NCBI RefSeq assembly: GCF_000308675.1 | Contig: NZ_BAGE01000058.1 | Coordinates: 1-64,000 of the forward strand | Source of the DNA: Nocardia paucivorans NBRC 100373 | Lineage (GTDB): Bacteria > Actinomycetota > Actinomycetes > Mycobacteriales > Mycobacteriaceae | Length of the DNA: 64,000 nucleotides | Direction: 5' to 3' | Part shown: positions 7,554 to 15,473 of the stretch, one piece after another | How the letters are laid out: each line of letters opens with the position of its first letter | Numbering within the stretch: the stretch's first letter is position 1 | Translations under genes and position numbers: made by a program | The notes under the pieces: model-generated | Seen by the model: only the letters and a program-made list of their open reading frames with translations | Told to the model about the DNA's origin: nothing | The model's database searches: none

Positions 7554-8606
7554 TCACATCGTGGCGATATCGATCACGAATCGGTACCGCACATCACTGG
7601 CCACCACACGGTCGTAGGCGCCATCGATCTCGTCGGCGGCGATCACCTCCACCTCGGCGCCGATACCGTGTGCGGCACAGAAGTTCAGCATTTCCTGGGT
7701 CTGGGCGATTCCGCCGATCATCGAGCCGGACAGCGATCGACGGTACGAGGCCAGGGTGTTCGGCCGCACCTGTAGCGGTTGTTCGGGGAGACCGAGGATC
7801 ACCAGGGTGCCGTCGCGCCGGAGCAATTTCATATAACTATCGATCGGCAGATCGGCGGAGACGGTGTTGATGATGAGATCGAACCGGCCACGAAGTTCCC
7901 GGAAGGTCTGCTTATCGCTGGTGGCGTAGTAGTGGTGGGCGCCGAACCGCCTACCGTCCTCCTGTTTGCTCAGCGAATGGCTGAGCACGGTGACCTCCGC
8001 GCCGAGCGCGGCGGCGATCTTGACGCCGATATGGCCGAGCCCACCCATGCCGATTATCGCGACCTGTTTACCCGGGCCCGCCTGCCAATGCCGCAGGGGC
8101 GAATACAGGGTGACTCCCGCGCACAGTAGTGGTGCCGCCACCGACAGATCGATGCCCTCGGGGATGCCCACCACGAAGTTCTCGGTCACCACGATCTGGG
8201 TGGCATAGCCGCCGAGGGTGTGGCCGCCGGGCTGCACCGATTCGGGGACCTGGGTGTTGTAGGTCATGACGGCCCCTCGGGTGCAGTACTGCTCCTCCCC
8301 GTCCAGGCAGGACTCGCATACCCCGCAGGAATCGACCATGCAGCCCACACCCACCCGGTCACCGACCTGATACCGGGTCACCGCGGAACCGACGGCCGCC
8401 ACGATGCCGGCGATCTCGTGGCCCGGGACACACGGGTAGTTGGTGCCTCGCCATTCGTTCCGCGCGGTGTGGATATCGGAGTGGCATATCCCCGCGTACT
8501 TGATATCGATCAACACATCGTGCGGACCGAGTTCGCGACGCTCGATGGTGACCTTCTCGAACGGAGCGTTCGGTCCGGCCGTGGCATATGCGGCAGCAGT
8601 ACTCAT
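7554..8606 (-). CDS. adhC: NADP-dependent zinc alcohol dehydrogenase (AdhC type)
   Basis: The 350-residue medium-chain dehydrogenase has catalytic zinc ligands Cys41 and His63 (GICHSD, PGHE), a structural zinc site with four cysteines at about 94, 97, 100 and 108 (CGVCESCLDGEEQYC), and a Rossmann motif GMGGLGHIG. This is the cinnamyl/YahK-type subgroup to which mycobacterial AdhC belongs; it reduces aldehydes with NADPH. It is the downstream gene after metE-like on the same strand, with 62 bp between them and no obvious terminator, so co-transcription is possible. The family is certain; the symbol is by similarity to mycobacterial AdhC. Confidence 0.88.
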   Translation of the reverse strand: MSTAAAYATAGPNAPFEKVTIERRELGPHDVLIDIKYAGICHSDIHTARNEWRGTNYPCVPGHEIAGIVAAVGSAVTRYQVGDRVGVGCMVDSCGVCESCLDGEEQYCTRGAVMTYNTQVPESVQPGGHTLGGYATQIVVTENFVVGIPEGIDLSVAAPLLCAGVTLYSPLRHWQAGPGKQVAIIGMGGLGHIGVKIAAALGAEVTVLSHSLSKQEDGRRFGAHHYYATSDKQTFRELRGRFDLIINTVSADLPIDSYMKLLRRDGTLVILGLPEQPLQVRPNTLASYRRSLSGSMIGGIAQTQEMLNFCAAHGIGAEVEVIAADEIDGAYDRVVASDVRYRFVIDIATM

Positions 8607-8668
8607 GCGTTCATGCCTACCGCCGCATCGGTCGGTTCGCCAACGACATCTGCGTCACACAGCCCGAT

Positions 8669-11005
8669 TCACTCACCGGCGTCCGACCGCGCCGCCTCGC
8701 TCGCGGCCGCCTCGATTCGGCGGCGTACCCGCCGGGCGGCCGCCACCATATTGCGCAGCGACGGTTCCAACTGCCAGTAGTGTCGAGTTTTCAGCCCACC
8801 ATCCGGGTTGGCCCACAACCGCTCGGGACCCACGGCCGCGGCCGCGGCGGAGAGCAGTTCGTCCAGCTCGTCGATATCCGGGATACGGGCCGACCGGCTT
8901 TCGTACACACCGGGCCCGACGCCGTGGCTGAGCCCGTGTCCGGAGGCGTAATCCTCCTCCAGCGCCTTGAGCACCCATTCGATCGAGCGAGTGGCGACAA
9001 TGGCGGTGACATCCGCGTCGAGTTGTTCGATCGCCTTCACGATCTCGGTACGTCCGGAGTACGGGATATGGGTGTGGATCTGGGTCTCCGGCGCAACACC
9101 CGCGGTGGCCAACCGGAATGCCGCGATTGCCCAGCGCAGGTATTCCGCGCGCCCCCGTGGCCGGGCCGGCAACAGCTCCCGCAGTGCGGGCTCGTCGACC
9201 TGGATGATGGAGATACCCGCCTTCTCCAGATCGACGACCTCGTCCCGAATGGCCAAGGCCACCTGATCGGCGGTCTCGTACAGCGGCTGGTCCTGCCGGA
9301 CGAACGAACGCGCGATCATGGTGACCGGTCCGGTCACCATGCCCTTCACCGGTTTATCGGTGAGCGACTGCGCGTAGGTGATCCAGTCCACCGTCATCGG
9401 CGCCGGCCGCGAGACGTCGCCGTAGATGATCGGCGGCCGCACACACCGCGACCCGTACACCTGCACCCAGCCGAAATGCGTGGTGGCGAACCCGTCGAGC
9501 AGTTCGGCGAAGTACTGGACCATATCGTTGCGCTCGTGCTCGCCGTGCACCAGCACATCCAGGCCGATATCCTCCTGCAGCCGGATGGTGGCCGCGATCT
9601 CGGCCTCGATCCGCTTGCGGTATTCGTCGTAGGACAGCCGGCCCTCGGCCAGATCATGACGGGCCTGGCGGGCCTCGGTGCTCTGCGGGAACGAGCCCAG
9701 AGTGGTGGTGGGCACCGGCGGCAGATTCAGCTTCGCCTGCTGCGCGGCCCGCCGCACCTCGTACGGTTCACGCGTCCGCATCTGCGGGGTGATCGCGTAC
9801 ACCCGTTGCCGCACCGCGTGCTTCTGTTTGAAATGCACTTCGGACGGCCGTTTGCGCCACTTCTCCGAAGGGCCCTCGGTGAGCGCCTTCGCCAGTGAGA
9901 CGACCTCGCCCACCTTCTGTTTCGCGAAGGCCAGACGATCGGCGACATTGCCCTCGATCTCGTATTCGGAGAGAACGTCGTAGGGCACATGCAGCAGGGT
10001 GGTACCGGTGGAGACCACCAGATCCGGGCACACCTGGGCCAGTTCCTGAAGGTATGTCAACGTGACGTAGCGGTCGGCCCGCCACACGTTCAGCCCGCTG
10101 ATGACACCCGCGTACAGCCTCTTGCGTCGAATTCCCGGAATCGCGGCCAGATCCTCCGGACGCATCCGGTACGAGGCCAGGTCCAGGCCGATGGCCTCCA
10201 CCCCCGTGCGGGCCAGGATGGGCAATGCCTCACCGAAGTCACCGTACTGGCCGGTGACCAGCAGACGCGGCCGCAACGGCGCTTTCGACAAGCGCTCATA
10301 GGCCTTCTCGAATGCGGCGAGTTCGGCCTCCGTGCGTTCGGCGGTGTAGCACGGTTCGTCCAACTGCACGCAGGTGGAACCCCGCTTGGCCAGGATTTCG
10401 AACAGTTCCTCGTACACCGGCAGCAAGCGGTCGAGCAGTTCGATCGTCTCGAATCCGGCCGATTCGCCCGGAACGTGTCCCGCTTTCGACAACAGCAGCA
10501 ACGACAGCGGACCCAACACCACCGGCCGCAGCTCGATGCCCTGGGCCATGGCCCGGTCCCATTCGTCCAGCAGCGCTTCCGGGCGCAGCGAGAACTCGGT
10601 GTCGGCGTCCAGTTCCGGCTGCCGGTAGTGGTAGTTGGTGCCGAAGTAACGGACCAGCTCCAGCGGAGGCAGATCCGGCCGTCCCCGGGCCATCAGGAAA
10701 TAGAAGTCCAGCGGATGCATATCCTGCCGGAATTCCTCGAATCGGGAGGGGACCGCACCGAACAGCAGGGCGTTGTCCAGGACATGGTCGTAGAAGGAGA
10801 ACGTATTGCCCGGAACCTGGGTGAGACCGGTGGCGGCCAGCTCACTGAATTGCCGCTCCTGGATATCGCGGCCTACCGCGAGCAGTTCCTCCGGGGAACT
10901 CGCCCCGCGCCAGTACGCCTCCAGGGCCCGCTTCAGTTCCCGGTATGGGCCGATCCGCGGATACCCCAGAACACTCGAACCGAATCCATCGCTGACGTTG
11001 ACCAT
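8669..11005 (-). CDS. MetE-like cobalamin-independent methionine synthase homologue lacking zinc ligands
   Basis: The 778-residue protein aligns over its whole length with MetE: N-terminal LGYPRIGPYRELKRALEAYW, FYDHVLDNALLFGAVP, inter-domain TTLGSFPQST, HGEHERNDMVQYF (Glu489), and IQVDEPALRE (Asp604). MetE transfers a methyl group from methyl-tetrahydrofolate to homocysteine on a zinc ion held by His, Cys, Glu and Cys. Here only the His remains (His646, in IHTHIPYS); the usual Cys two residues on is Pro648, the Glu is Val670 (TAIVATRS for TIETSRS), and the second Cys is Gly736 (NPDGGLKT for NPDCGLKT). The folate-site tryptophan is Arg566 (TMIARSF). Methionine synthesis by the standard mechanism is therefore doubtful. 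AGGGAT lies 8 nt before the ATG. Confidence 0.9.
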   Translation of the reverse strand: MVNVSDGFGSSVLGYPRIGPYRELKRALEAYWRGASSPEELLAVGRDIQERQFSELAATGLTQVPGNTFSFYDHVLDNALLFGAVPSRFEEFRQDMHPLDFYFLMARGRPDLPPLELVRYFGTNYHYRQPELDADTEFSLRPEALLDEWDRAMAQGIELRPVVLGPLSLLLLSKAGHVPGESAGFETIELLDRLLPVYEELFEILAKRGSTCVQLDEPCYTAERTEAELAAFEKAYERLSKAPLRPRLLVTGQYGDFGEALPILARTGVEAIGLDLASYRMRPEDLAAIPGIRRKRLYAGVISGLNVWRADRYVTLTYLQELAQVCPDLVVSTGTTLLHVPYDVLSEYEIEGNVADRLAFAKQKVGEVVSLAKALTEGPSEKWRKRPSEVHFKQKHAVRQRVYAITPQMRTREPYEVRRAAQQAKLNLPPVPTTTLGSFPQSTEARQARHDLAEGRLSYDEYRKRIEAEIAATIRLQEDIGLDVLVHGEHERNDMVQYFAELLDGFATTHFGWVQVYGSRCVRPPIIYGDVSRPAPMTVDWITYAQSLTDKPVKGMVTGPVTMIARSFVRQDQPLYETADQVALAIRDEVVDLEKAGISIIQVDEPALRELLPARPRGRAEYLRWAIAAFRLATAGVAPETQIHTHIPYSGRTEIVKAIEQLDADVTAIVATRSIEWVLKALEEDYASGHGLSHGVGPGVYESRSARIPDIDELDELLSAAAAAVGPERLWANPDGGLKTRHYWQLEPSLRNMVAAARRVRRRIEAAASEAARSDAGE

Positions 11006-11060
11006 GCCGGATCCCTTTTAGGTGTGTATCGGCGCGTCTGCGCGCACATATTGTCGAGGG

Positions 11061-11096
11061 CGGGTCGGGCCCGGGAAATATCTCGGTCCCGACCCG
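11061..11096. terminator. Hairpin between fadB2 and the MetE-like gene
   Basis: CGGGTCGGG (11061-11069) and CCCGACCCG (11088-11096) form a perfect 9-bp stem around an 18-nt loop, starting just after the fadB2 stop on the minus strand. It can end fadB2 transcription. The whole gap to the MetE-like gene is only 96 bp, too small for a cobalamin riboswitch. Confidence 0.6.
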
Positions 11097-11101
11097 ATTG
11101 T

Positions 11102-11977
11102 TCAGCTCTTGTGGTTGTACTGGTAGAAGCCCGCGCCGGTCTTCTTGCCGAGCAGGCCCGCCTCCACCATGCGCATCAGCAGCGGCGGCGCGGAGTACAG
11201 GGGTTCCTTGAATTCGGCGTACATGGAGTCGGCAATGGATTTCACCGTGTCCAGGCCCACCAGGTCGGTGAGCGCCAGCGGACCCATCGGGTGGGCGCAG
11301 CCGAGCACCATGGCCTTGTCGACATCCTCTTTGGTGGCGAAACCGGATTCCACCATCCGGATGGCCGAGAGCAGGTAGGGCACCAGCAGGGCGTTCACCA
11401 CGAAACCGGAACGGTCGGCCGAGCGCACGACTTCTTTGCCCAGGGTGGTGCTTGCGAAGGCCTCGGCCCGCTGCGATACCGCCTCACTGGTCTTGAGGGT
11501 GGTGACCAGCTCCACCAGCGGCAGCACCGGCACCGGGTTGAAGAAGTGCATACCGACGACGCGTTCGGGATTGTTGGTGGCCACCGCGATCTTCATGATC
11601 GGAATGGAAGAGGTATTGGAGGCCAGGACGGCGTTCGGGTCGGTCACCACCTTGTCCAGTTCGGCGAAGATGGCGGTTTTGACCTGCTCGTCCTCCAGCA
11701 CGGCCTCCACGACCAGCTGACGGTCGGCGAAATCGCCCAGGTCGGAGGTGAACCGCAGCCGCCAGGCCGCCTGCTCGCGTTCGCGTTCGGTGATCTTGCC
11801 GCTGCTCACACCACGGTCCAGCGACCGCAGGATGCGCGACCGGCCGGCGGCGGCCAGTTCCCGGGTCTGCTCGTACACCAGAACATCGACATGCGCCCGG
11901 GCGCACACCTCCGCGATTCCGGAACCCATCTGTCCGGCGCCGATAACACCGACGCGCTGAATCTTCTCGCTGCTCAC
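11102..11977 (-). CDS. fadB2: 3-hydroxybutyryl-CoA dehydrogenase FadB2
   Basis: The 291-residue protein has the N-terminal NAD-binding fold with GAGQMG at about residues 13-18, the HFFNPVPVLPLVE signature of 3-hydroxyacyl-CoA dehydrogenases with its catalytic histidine, and a helical C-terminal dimerisation domain ending GKKTGAGFYQY. It oxidises 3-hydroxybutyryl-CoA to acetoacetyl-CoA, or works in reverse, in beta-oxidation and butanoate metabolism. It lies downstream of aceA on the same strand, exactly as Rv0467-Rv0468 in M. tuberculosis, which supports the symbol. A hairpin and an 18-bp tandem repeat separate it from aceA, so it may have its own promoter. Confidence 0.93.
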   Translation of the reverse strand: MSSEKIQRVGVIGAGQMGSGIAEVCARAHVDVLVYEQTRELAAAGRSRILRSLDRGVSSGKITEREREQAAWRLRFTSDLGDFADRQLVVEAVLEDEQVKTAIFAELDKVVTDPNAVLASNTSSIPIMKIAVATNNPERVVGMHFFNPVPVLPLVELVTTLKTSEAVSQRAEAFASTTLGKEVVRSADRSGFVVNALLVPYLLSAIRMVESGFATKEDVDKAMVLGCAHPMGPLALTDLVGLDTVKSIADSMYAEFKEPLYSAPPLLMRMVEAGLLGKKTGAGFYQYNHKS

Positions 11978-12101
11978 GTCCCGCTCCTGCTGGTTGGTCT
12001 GGCCTGTCGGTGGCTGGGGTGAAGGTGTGCTCCGCTACGAGCGAGCCTTCGCCGCTCAAGTATTTCGGTTGTCTCCGCGCTCGGGGCGGATTGGAAGGGA
12101 A

Positions 12102-12146
12102 GAAAAGGGCTGAAGGGATGAAAAGGGCTGAAGGGATGAAAAGGGA
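12102..12146. repeat. 18-bp tandem repeat, 2.5 copies
   Basis: Two identical copies of GAAAAGGGCTGAAGGGAT (12102-12119 and 12120-12137) are followed by a half copy (12138-12146). The unit has internal AGGG periodicity. It lies in the 298-bp gap between aceA and fadB2, in a stretch with no convincing open frame. Such arrays often vary in copy number. Confidence 0.9.
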
Positions 12147-12149
12147 TTG

Positions 12150-12180
12150 CCCTCCCCGCTGGGGCTGTCAGCGGGGAGGG
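12150..12180. terminator. Terminator-like hairpin downstream of aceA
   Basis: CCCTCCCCGCT (12150-12160) and AGCGGGGAGGG (12170-12180) form a perfect 11-bp stem around a 9-nt loop. It stands 95 bp past the aceA stop on the minus strand, next to the tandem repeat, and is a good candidate for intrinsic termination of aceA. Confidence 0.65.
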
Positions 12181-12275
12181 CGGTACACCCCTACCGGAGT
12201 AGTGGGCCATGGGTGTCCGCGGCGGGGATCAGGTCGCCGCGGTCCCTGCGTAACCGGTTACGGTCACGACATTTC

Positions 12276-13562
12276 TCAGTGGAACTGACCCTCTTCGGTG
12301 GAGCCCTTCAGGGCCGCGGTGGAGGTATTCGGGTCCACGGTGGTGGCGATGGTGTCGAAGTAGCCGGCACCCACCTCACGCTGGTGCTTGGTGGCGGTGT
12401 AGCCGCGCGCCTCGGCCGCGAACTCGCGCTCCTGCAGGTCGACATAGGCGGTCATACCCTCGCGGGCGTAACCGTAGGCCAGGTCGAACATGCCGTAGTT
12501 CAGGGCGTGGAAACCCGCCAGGGTGATGAACTGGAACTTGAAGCCCATCGCACCCAGCTCCTTCTGGAACTTCGCGATGGTGGCGTCGTCCAGGTGCTTC
12601 TTCCAGTTGAACGACGGCGAGCAGTTGTAGGCCAGCAGCTGGTCGGGGAACTCGCTCTTGACGGCCTCGGCGAACTTGCGGGCCAGCTCCAGGTCCGGGG
12701 TGCCGGTTTCCATCCAGATCAGGTCGGCGTAGGGGGCGTAGGCCTTGGCCCGCGCGATGCACGGCTCGATACCATTCTTGACCTGGTAGAAGCCCTCGGA
12801 GGTGCGCTCACCGGTGATGAACTGACGGTCGCGCTCGTCCACATCGGAGGTGATGAGGGTAGCGGCCTCGGCGTCGGTACGGGCGATAACCACGGTCGGG
12901 ACGTCGGCGACGTCGGCGGCCAGACGCGCGGAGGTCAGGGTGCGGATGTGCTGCGAGGTGGGGATGAGCACCTTGCCGCCCAGGTGGCCGCACTTCTTCT
13001 CCGAGGCCAGCTGGTCCTCCCAGTGGGTACCGGCGGCACCCGCGGCGATCATGGCCTTCTGCAGTTCGTAGACGTTCAGCGCACCACCGAAACCGGCCTC
13101 ACCGTCGGCGACGATCGGCACCAGCCAGTTGTCGACCGAGGTGTCGCCCTCGACCTTGGCGATCTCGTCGGCGCGCAGCAGTGCGTTGTTGATGCGACGG
13201 ACCACGGCCGGCACCGAGTTGGCCGGGTACAGGCTCTGGTCGGGGTAGGTGTGACCGGACAGGTTGGCGTCACCGGCGACCTGCCAGCCGGAGAGGTAGA
13301 TGGCCTTCAGGCCGGCGCGCACCTGCTGCACGGCCATATTGCCGGTGAGAGCGCCGAGGGCGTGGATGTAGTCCTCGTTGTTGACCTGCTCCCACAGGAT
13401 TTCCGCGCCGCGACGGGCAAGCGTGTTCTCCTCGACGACATTGCCCTGCAACTTGGCCACCTGCTCGGCGGTGTAGTTGCGGGTGACGCCCTTCCAACGG
13501 GGGTTGGTGTCCCAGTCCTTCTGGATCTCCTCAGCGGTCCTGGGGGTGCCGGTAGTCGACAT
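12276..13562 (-). CDS. aceA: Isocitrate lyase
   Basis: The 428-residue enzyme cleaves isocitrate to glyoxylate and succinate, the first step of the glyoxylate shunt; isocitrate lyases also act as methylisocitrate lyases in some actinobacteria. The catalytic loop KKCGH carries Cys191, and the phosphate/metal-binding segments (NWLVPIVADGEAGFGG, VPTVVIARTDAEAA, YNCSPSFNWKKHLDD) are intact. The start at 13562 (MSTTGTPRTAEEIQKDW) matches family N-termini; GGAG lies 8 nt upstream. The frame extends further upstream but without family similarity. A RamB-like box about 220 bp upstream and the ramB gene 2.8 kb away suggest carbon-source control. Confidence 0.96.
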   Translation of the reverse strand: MSTTGTPRTAEEIQKDWDTNPRWKGVTRNYTAEQVAKLQGNVVEENTLARRGAEILWEQVNNEDYIHALGALTGNMAVQQVRAGLKAIYLSGWQVAGDANLSGHTYPDQSLYPANSVPAVVRRINNALLRADEIAKVEGDTSVDNWLVPIVADGEAGFGGALNVYELQKAMIAAGAAGTHWEDQLASEKKCGHLGGKVLIPTSQHIRTLTSARLAADVADVPTVVIARTDAEAATLITSDVDERDRQFITGERTSEGFYQVKNGIEPCIARAKAYAPYADLIWMETGTPDLELARKFAEAVKSEFPDQLLAYNCSPSFNWKKHLDDATIAKFQKELGAMGFKFQFITLAGFHALNYGMFDLAYGYAREGMTAYVDLQEREFAAEARGYTATKHQREVGAGYFDTIATTVDPNTSTAALKGSTEEGQFH

Positions 13563-13783
13563 CGCGAGACTCCACTTCTTTGTTCGGTCGGTGCCATCCG
13601 GGGCGCACCGCGTTGAGCGCGCCGTGAGCGTCGTCCGAAGGTTTCCGCTCATACTGCCGAGATGACAATTCGCAGGCTTGCAAGGCCTATGGGGTGTACC
13701 TCCACACGATGACACATCGAGAAAACAGCGTCTACCTGTTGCTTATGTGAATCTAAGCTAGGTTTACTCGCTAGTTCGCTAAT

Positions 13784-13797
13784 CTTGCAAAGTTTGC
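13784..13797 (-). promoter_or_regulatory. RamB-type box in the aceA promoter
   Basis: The plus strand reads CTTGCAAAGTTTGC; its reverse complement GCAAACTTTGCAAG matches the published Corynebacterium RamB consensus (RAACTTTGCAAA) at all but the last base. It contains a small dyad GCAAA-C-TTTGC. It lies about 220 bp upstream of the aceA start. The cognate regulator gene is at 16408-17814. Confidence 0.65.
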
Positions 13798-14143
13798 CTG
13801 CGAATTGCACGCCTGAAATCTACCGGCCAGTAGCTCTGACGTGGGGTTTTAGCGTAACGCTCGTACTGTTTCCATCGGGCGGCAGCTCCGGCACGCCGAA
13901 AGGATGGAATCTCCGGCTGTGAGCACACTCATAACTGATGGCACCCGCCATCGGTAACCGATCAGGAATACCGGCCGCACCCTCCGGACGCATGGCGCCC
14001 CATGTCGCCGACCCTTACGCCCAACCGTTCGCACATGCCCGTCACCCGACACAACTCCACCGGCCGGTGCACGACCCGATATCGCGGGACGCACATTCGA
14101 CCGCGTGTCCGGTTTCTCCCATTTCTCGGCAATGACGGAAAGA

Positions 14144-14197
14144 TCCGAAGACAACGATCCGAAGAAGTCCGAAGACATCCGAAGACATCCGAAGACA
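14144..14197. repeat. 10-bp tandem repeat array (TCCGAAGACA)
   Basis: Four contiguous 10-bp units occupy 14158-14197 (TCCGAAGAAG once, TCCGAAGACA three times), and a fifth identical unit lies at 14144-14153. The spacing is close to one helical turn, so all units would face the same side of DNA. The array ends 188 bp before the start of the XdhC-like gene. Confidence 0.9.
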
Positions 14198-14384
14198 ATG
14201 GAGAAATACTGTGACCGAATACAACGTATGCCGGTGTATTCACAGATCGGTCGATCAAGATTTCCCCACAGGGTCACAATCCACACCGAACAGCGCTATG
14301 GTTTGCGTCACGTGCGCGGTCATCGGTGACGGGGTGCCGATCGGTAGCGCCCGCCCACCGCCGCACGGTGGATCGGAGCTGTGG

Positions 14385-15389
14385 ATGCGGGATATCGTCG
14401 ACGACCTACTGCGGGTATGGCGTTCCGGCCGGACCGGCGGACTGGCCACCATAGTGCGTACCGGTGGTTCCACCGAACTTCCGGTGGGCACGGCCATGCT
14501 GGTCGATCCCGACGGTGGGATATTCGGATCGTTCGCGCTCGGTGGCGTCGAGGAGGCCGCCTACGAGGCCGCCCTTCAGGCCGCCCGAACCGGTCAGCGC
14601 GCGCTGCACCGTTTCGCGGTGCCCGATCCCGTTTCCGGAGCCGACACCGGTGTCATCGACGTGTTCACCGAGCCGTTCTCCAGATTCCACTTCCCGGAAT
14701 TCCCCACCGTGGCCACCGAAATCGCCTCCCATCGGCGGGTCACCGTTTTCACGGTGGTGTGGAATCCGGAACCAGCGATGATCGGCCAGCATCTGATCAC
14801 CGACAAAAAACACAAGACCGAGCTGGTGTCACTACCCCAGTCGGATATATTCGTCGCCTCCTTCGCCCCGCCGCCGCATCTGATCATCTTCGGCGCCAAC
14901 GCGTATGCGGCGGCCCTGTCCACCCAGGCCCGACTGCTCGGCTACCGGGTAACCGTCTGCGACGCGCGGGCCGACTTCGCCAACCCCGATGTGTTCCCCG
15001 GGGCCGAGGTCGTGGTCGACTGGCCCCACCGGTATCTGAACACCCTCGCCGCGAGCGGACAGATCGAACCCACCACCGCGATCGTGGTGGTGGCACACGA
15101 CCCGCAGTTCGAACTCCCGCTGCTCACGGTGGCATTGCGACTCCCCGAAGTCGGCTATATCGGCGCGCTCGGATCCCCCTCCACCCACGCCCGGCGCATG
15201 GAGGATCTGAAGGCCGGCGGTTTCGGCGAGGCGGCGCTGGCCCGGTTGCGCGCACCGGCCGGAATGGATATCGGCGCCCTCACCCCGGCAGAGACCGCGG
15301 TAGCCGTCACCGCGGAGATACTGGCCGCGCGGAACGGACGTCCGGGCCGGATCACCCTGCCGTATGCCACCGAGGCGGTCGCCGGTTAA
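14385..15389 (+). CDS. XdhC/CoxI-family protein lacking the usual cysteines
   Basis: The 334-residue product has the XdhC layout: an N-terminal XdhC_CoxI domain (MRDIVDDLLRVWRSGRTGGLATIV) and a C-terminal Rossmann-like XdhC domain (HLIIFGANAYAAALS, GYIGALGSPSTHARR). XdhC proteins carry molybdenum cofactor for sulphuration and insertion into xanthine or CO dehydrogenase. The normal N-terminal SGGCVE motif reads ALGGVE here (residues 51-56) and the second TCGG motif reads ADTG (residues 86-89), so both conserved cysteines are absent. The ATG at 14385 has GGAG 6 nt upstream; a longer frame from 14211 has no family similarity. No molybdenum enzyme gene is nearby. Confidence 0.85.
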   Translation: MRDIVDDLLRVWRSGRTGGLATIVRTGGSTELPVGTAMLVDPDGGIFGSFALGGVEEAAYEAALQAARTGQRALHRFAVPDPVSGADTGVIDVFTEPFSRFHFPEFPTVATEIASHRRVTVFTVVWNPEPAMIGQHLITDKKHKTELVSLPQSDIFVASFAPPPHLIIFGANAYAAALSTQARLLGYRVTVCDARADFANPDVFPGAEVVVDWPHRYLNTLAASGQIEPTTAIVVVAHDPQFELPLLTVALRLPEVGYIGALGSPSTHARRMEDLKAGGFGEAALARLRAPAGMDIGALTPAETAVAVTAEILAARNGRPGRITLPYATEAVAG

Positions 15390-15473
15390 ACCGCGCATCG
15401 CGCCCGTCGGCCCGGATGAGATCCGATACGAATCGGCCCCGAGACCTGTTGCACTGCCCGCCGGTCAGGAACA

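Larger units (their letters stand above)
13563..14384. other. 822-bp intergenic region between aceA and the XdhC-like gene
   Basis: No convincing coding frame is present. It holds the aceA control region with a RamB-type box, a locally AT-richer segment at about 13730-13800 with the direct repeat TAGCGA-ac-TAGCGA on the minus strand, and a 10-bp tandem repeat array at 14144-14197. Divergent promoters for aceA (minus) and the XdhC-like gene (plus) are expected here. Confidence 0.7.

Noticed and set aside
11006..11101. Possible cobalamin riboswitch before the MetE-like gene
   Set aside because: The gap to fadB2 is only 96 bp and holds a terminator hairpin; there is no room for the riboswitch and I see no B12-box.
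12010..12288. Plus-strand frame of 92 codons across the tandem repeat
   Set aside because: Lysine/glycine-rich repeat translation without ribosome binding site; it also crosses a terminator hairpin.
14022..14286. Coding frames over the 10-bp repeat array
   Set aside because: The frames change identity on both strands and reflect the repeat; no start or similarity supports a gene.
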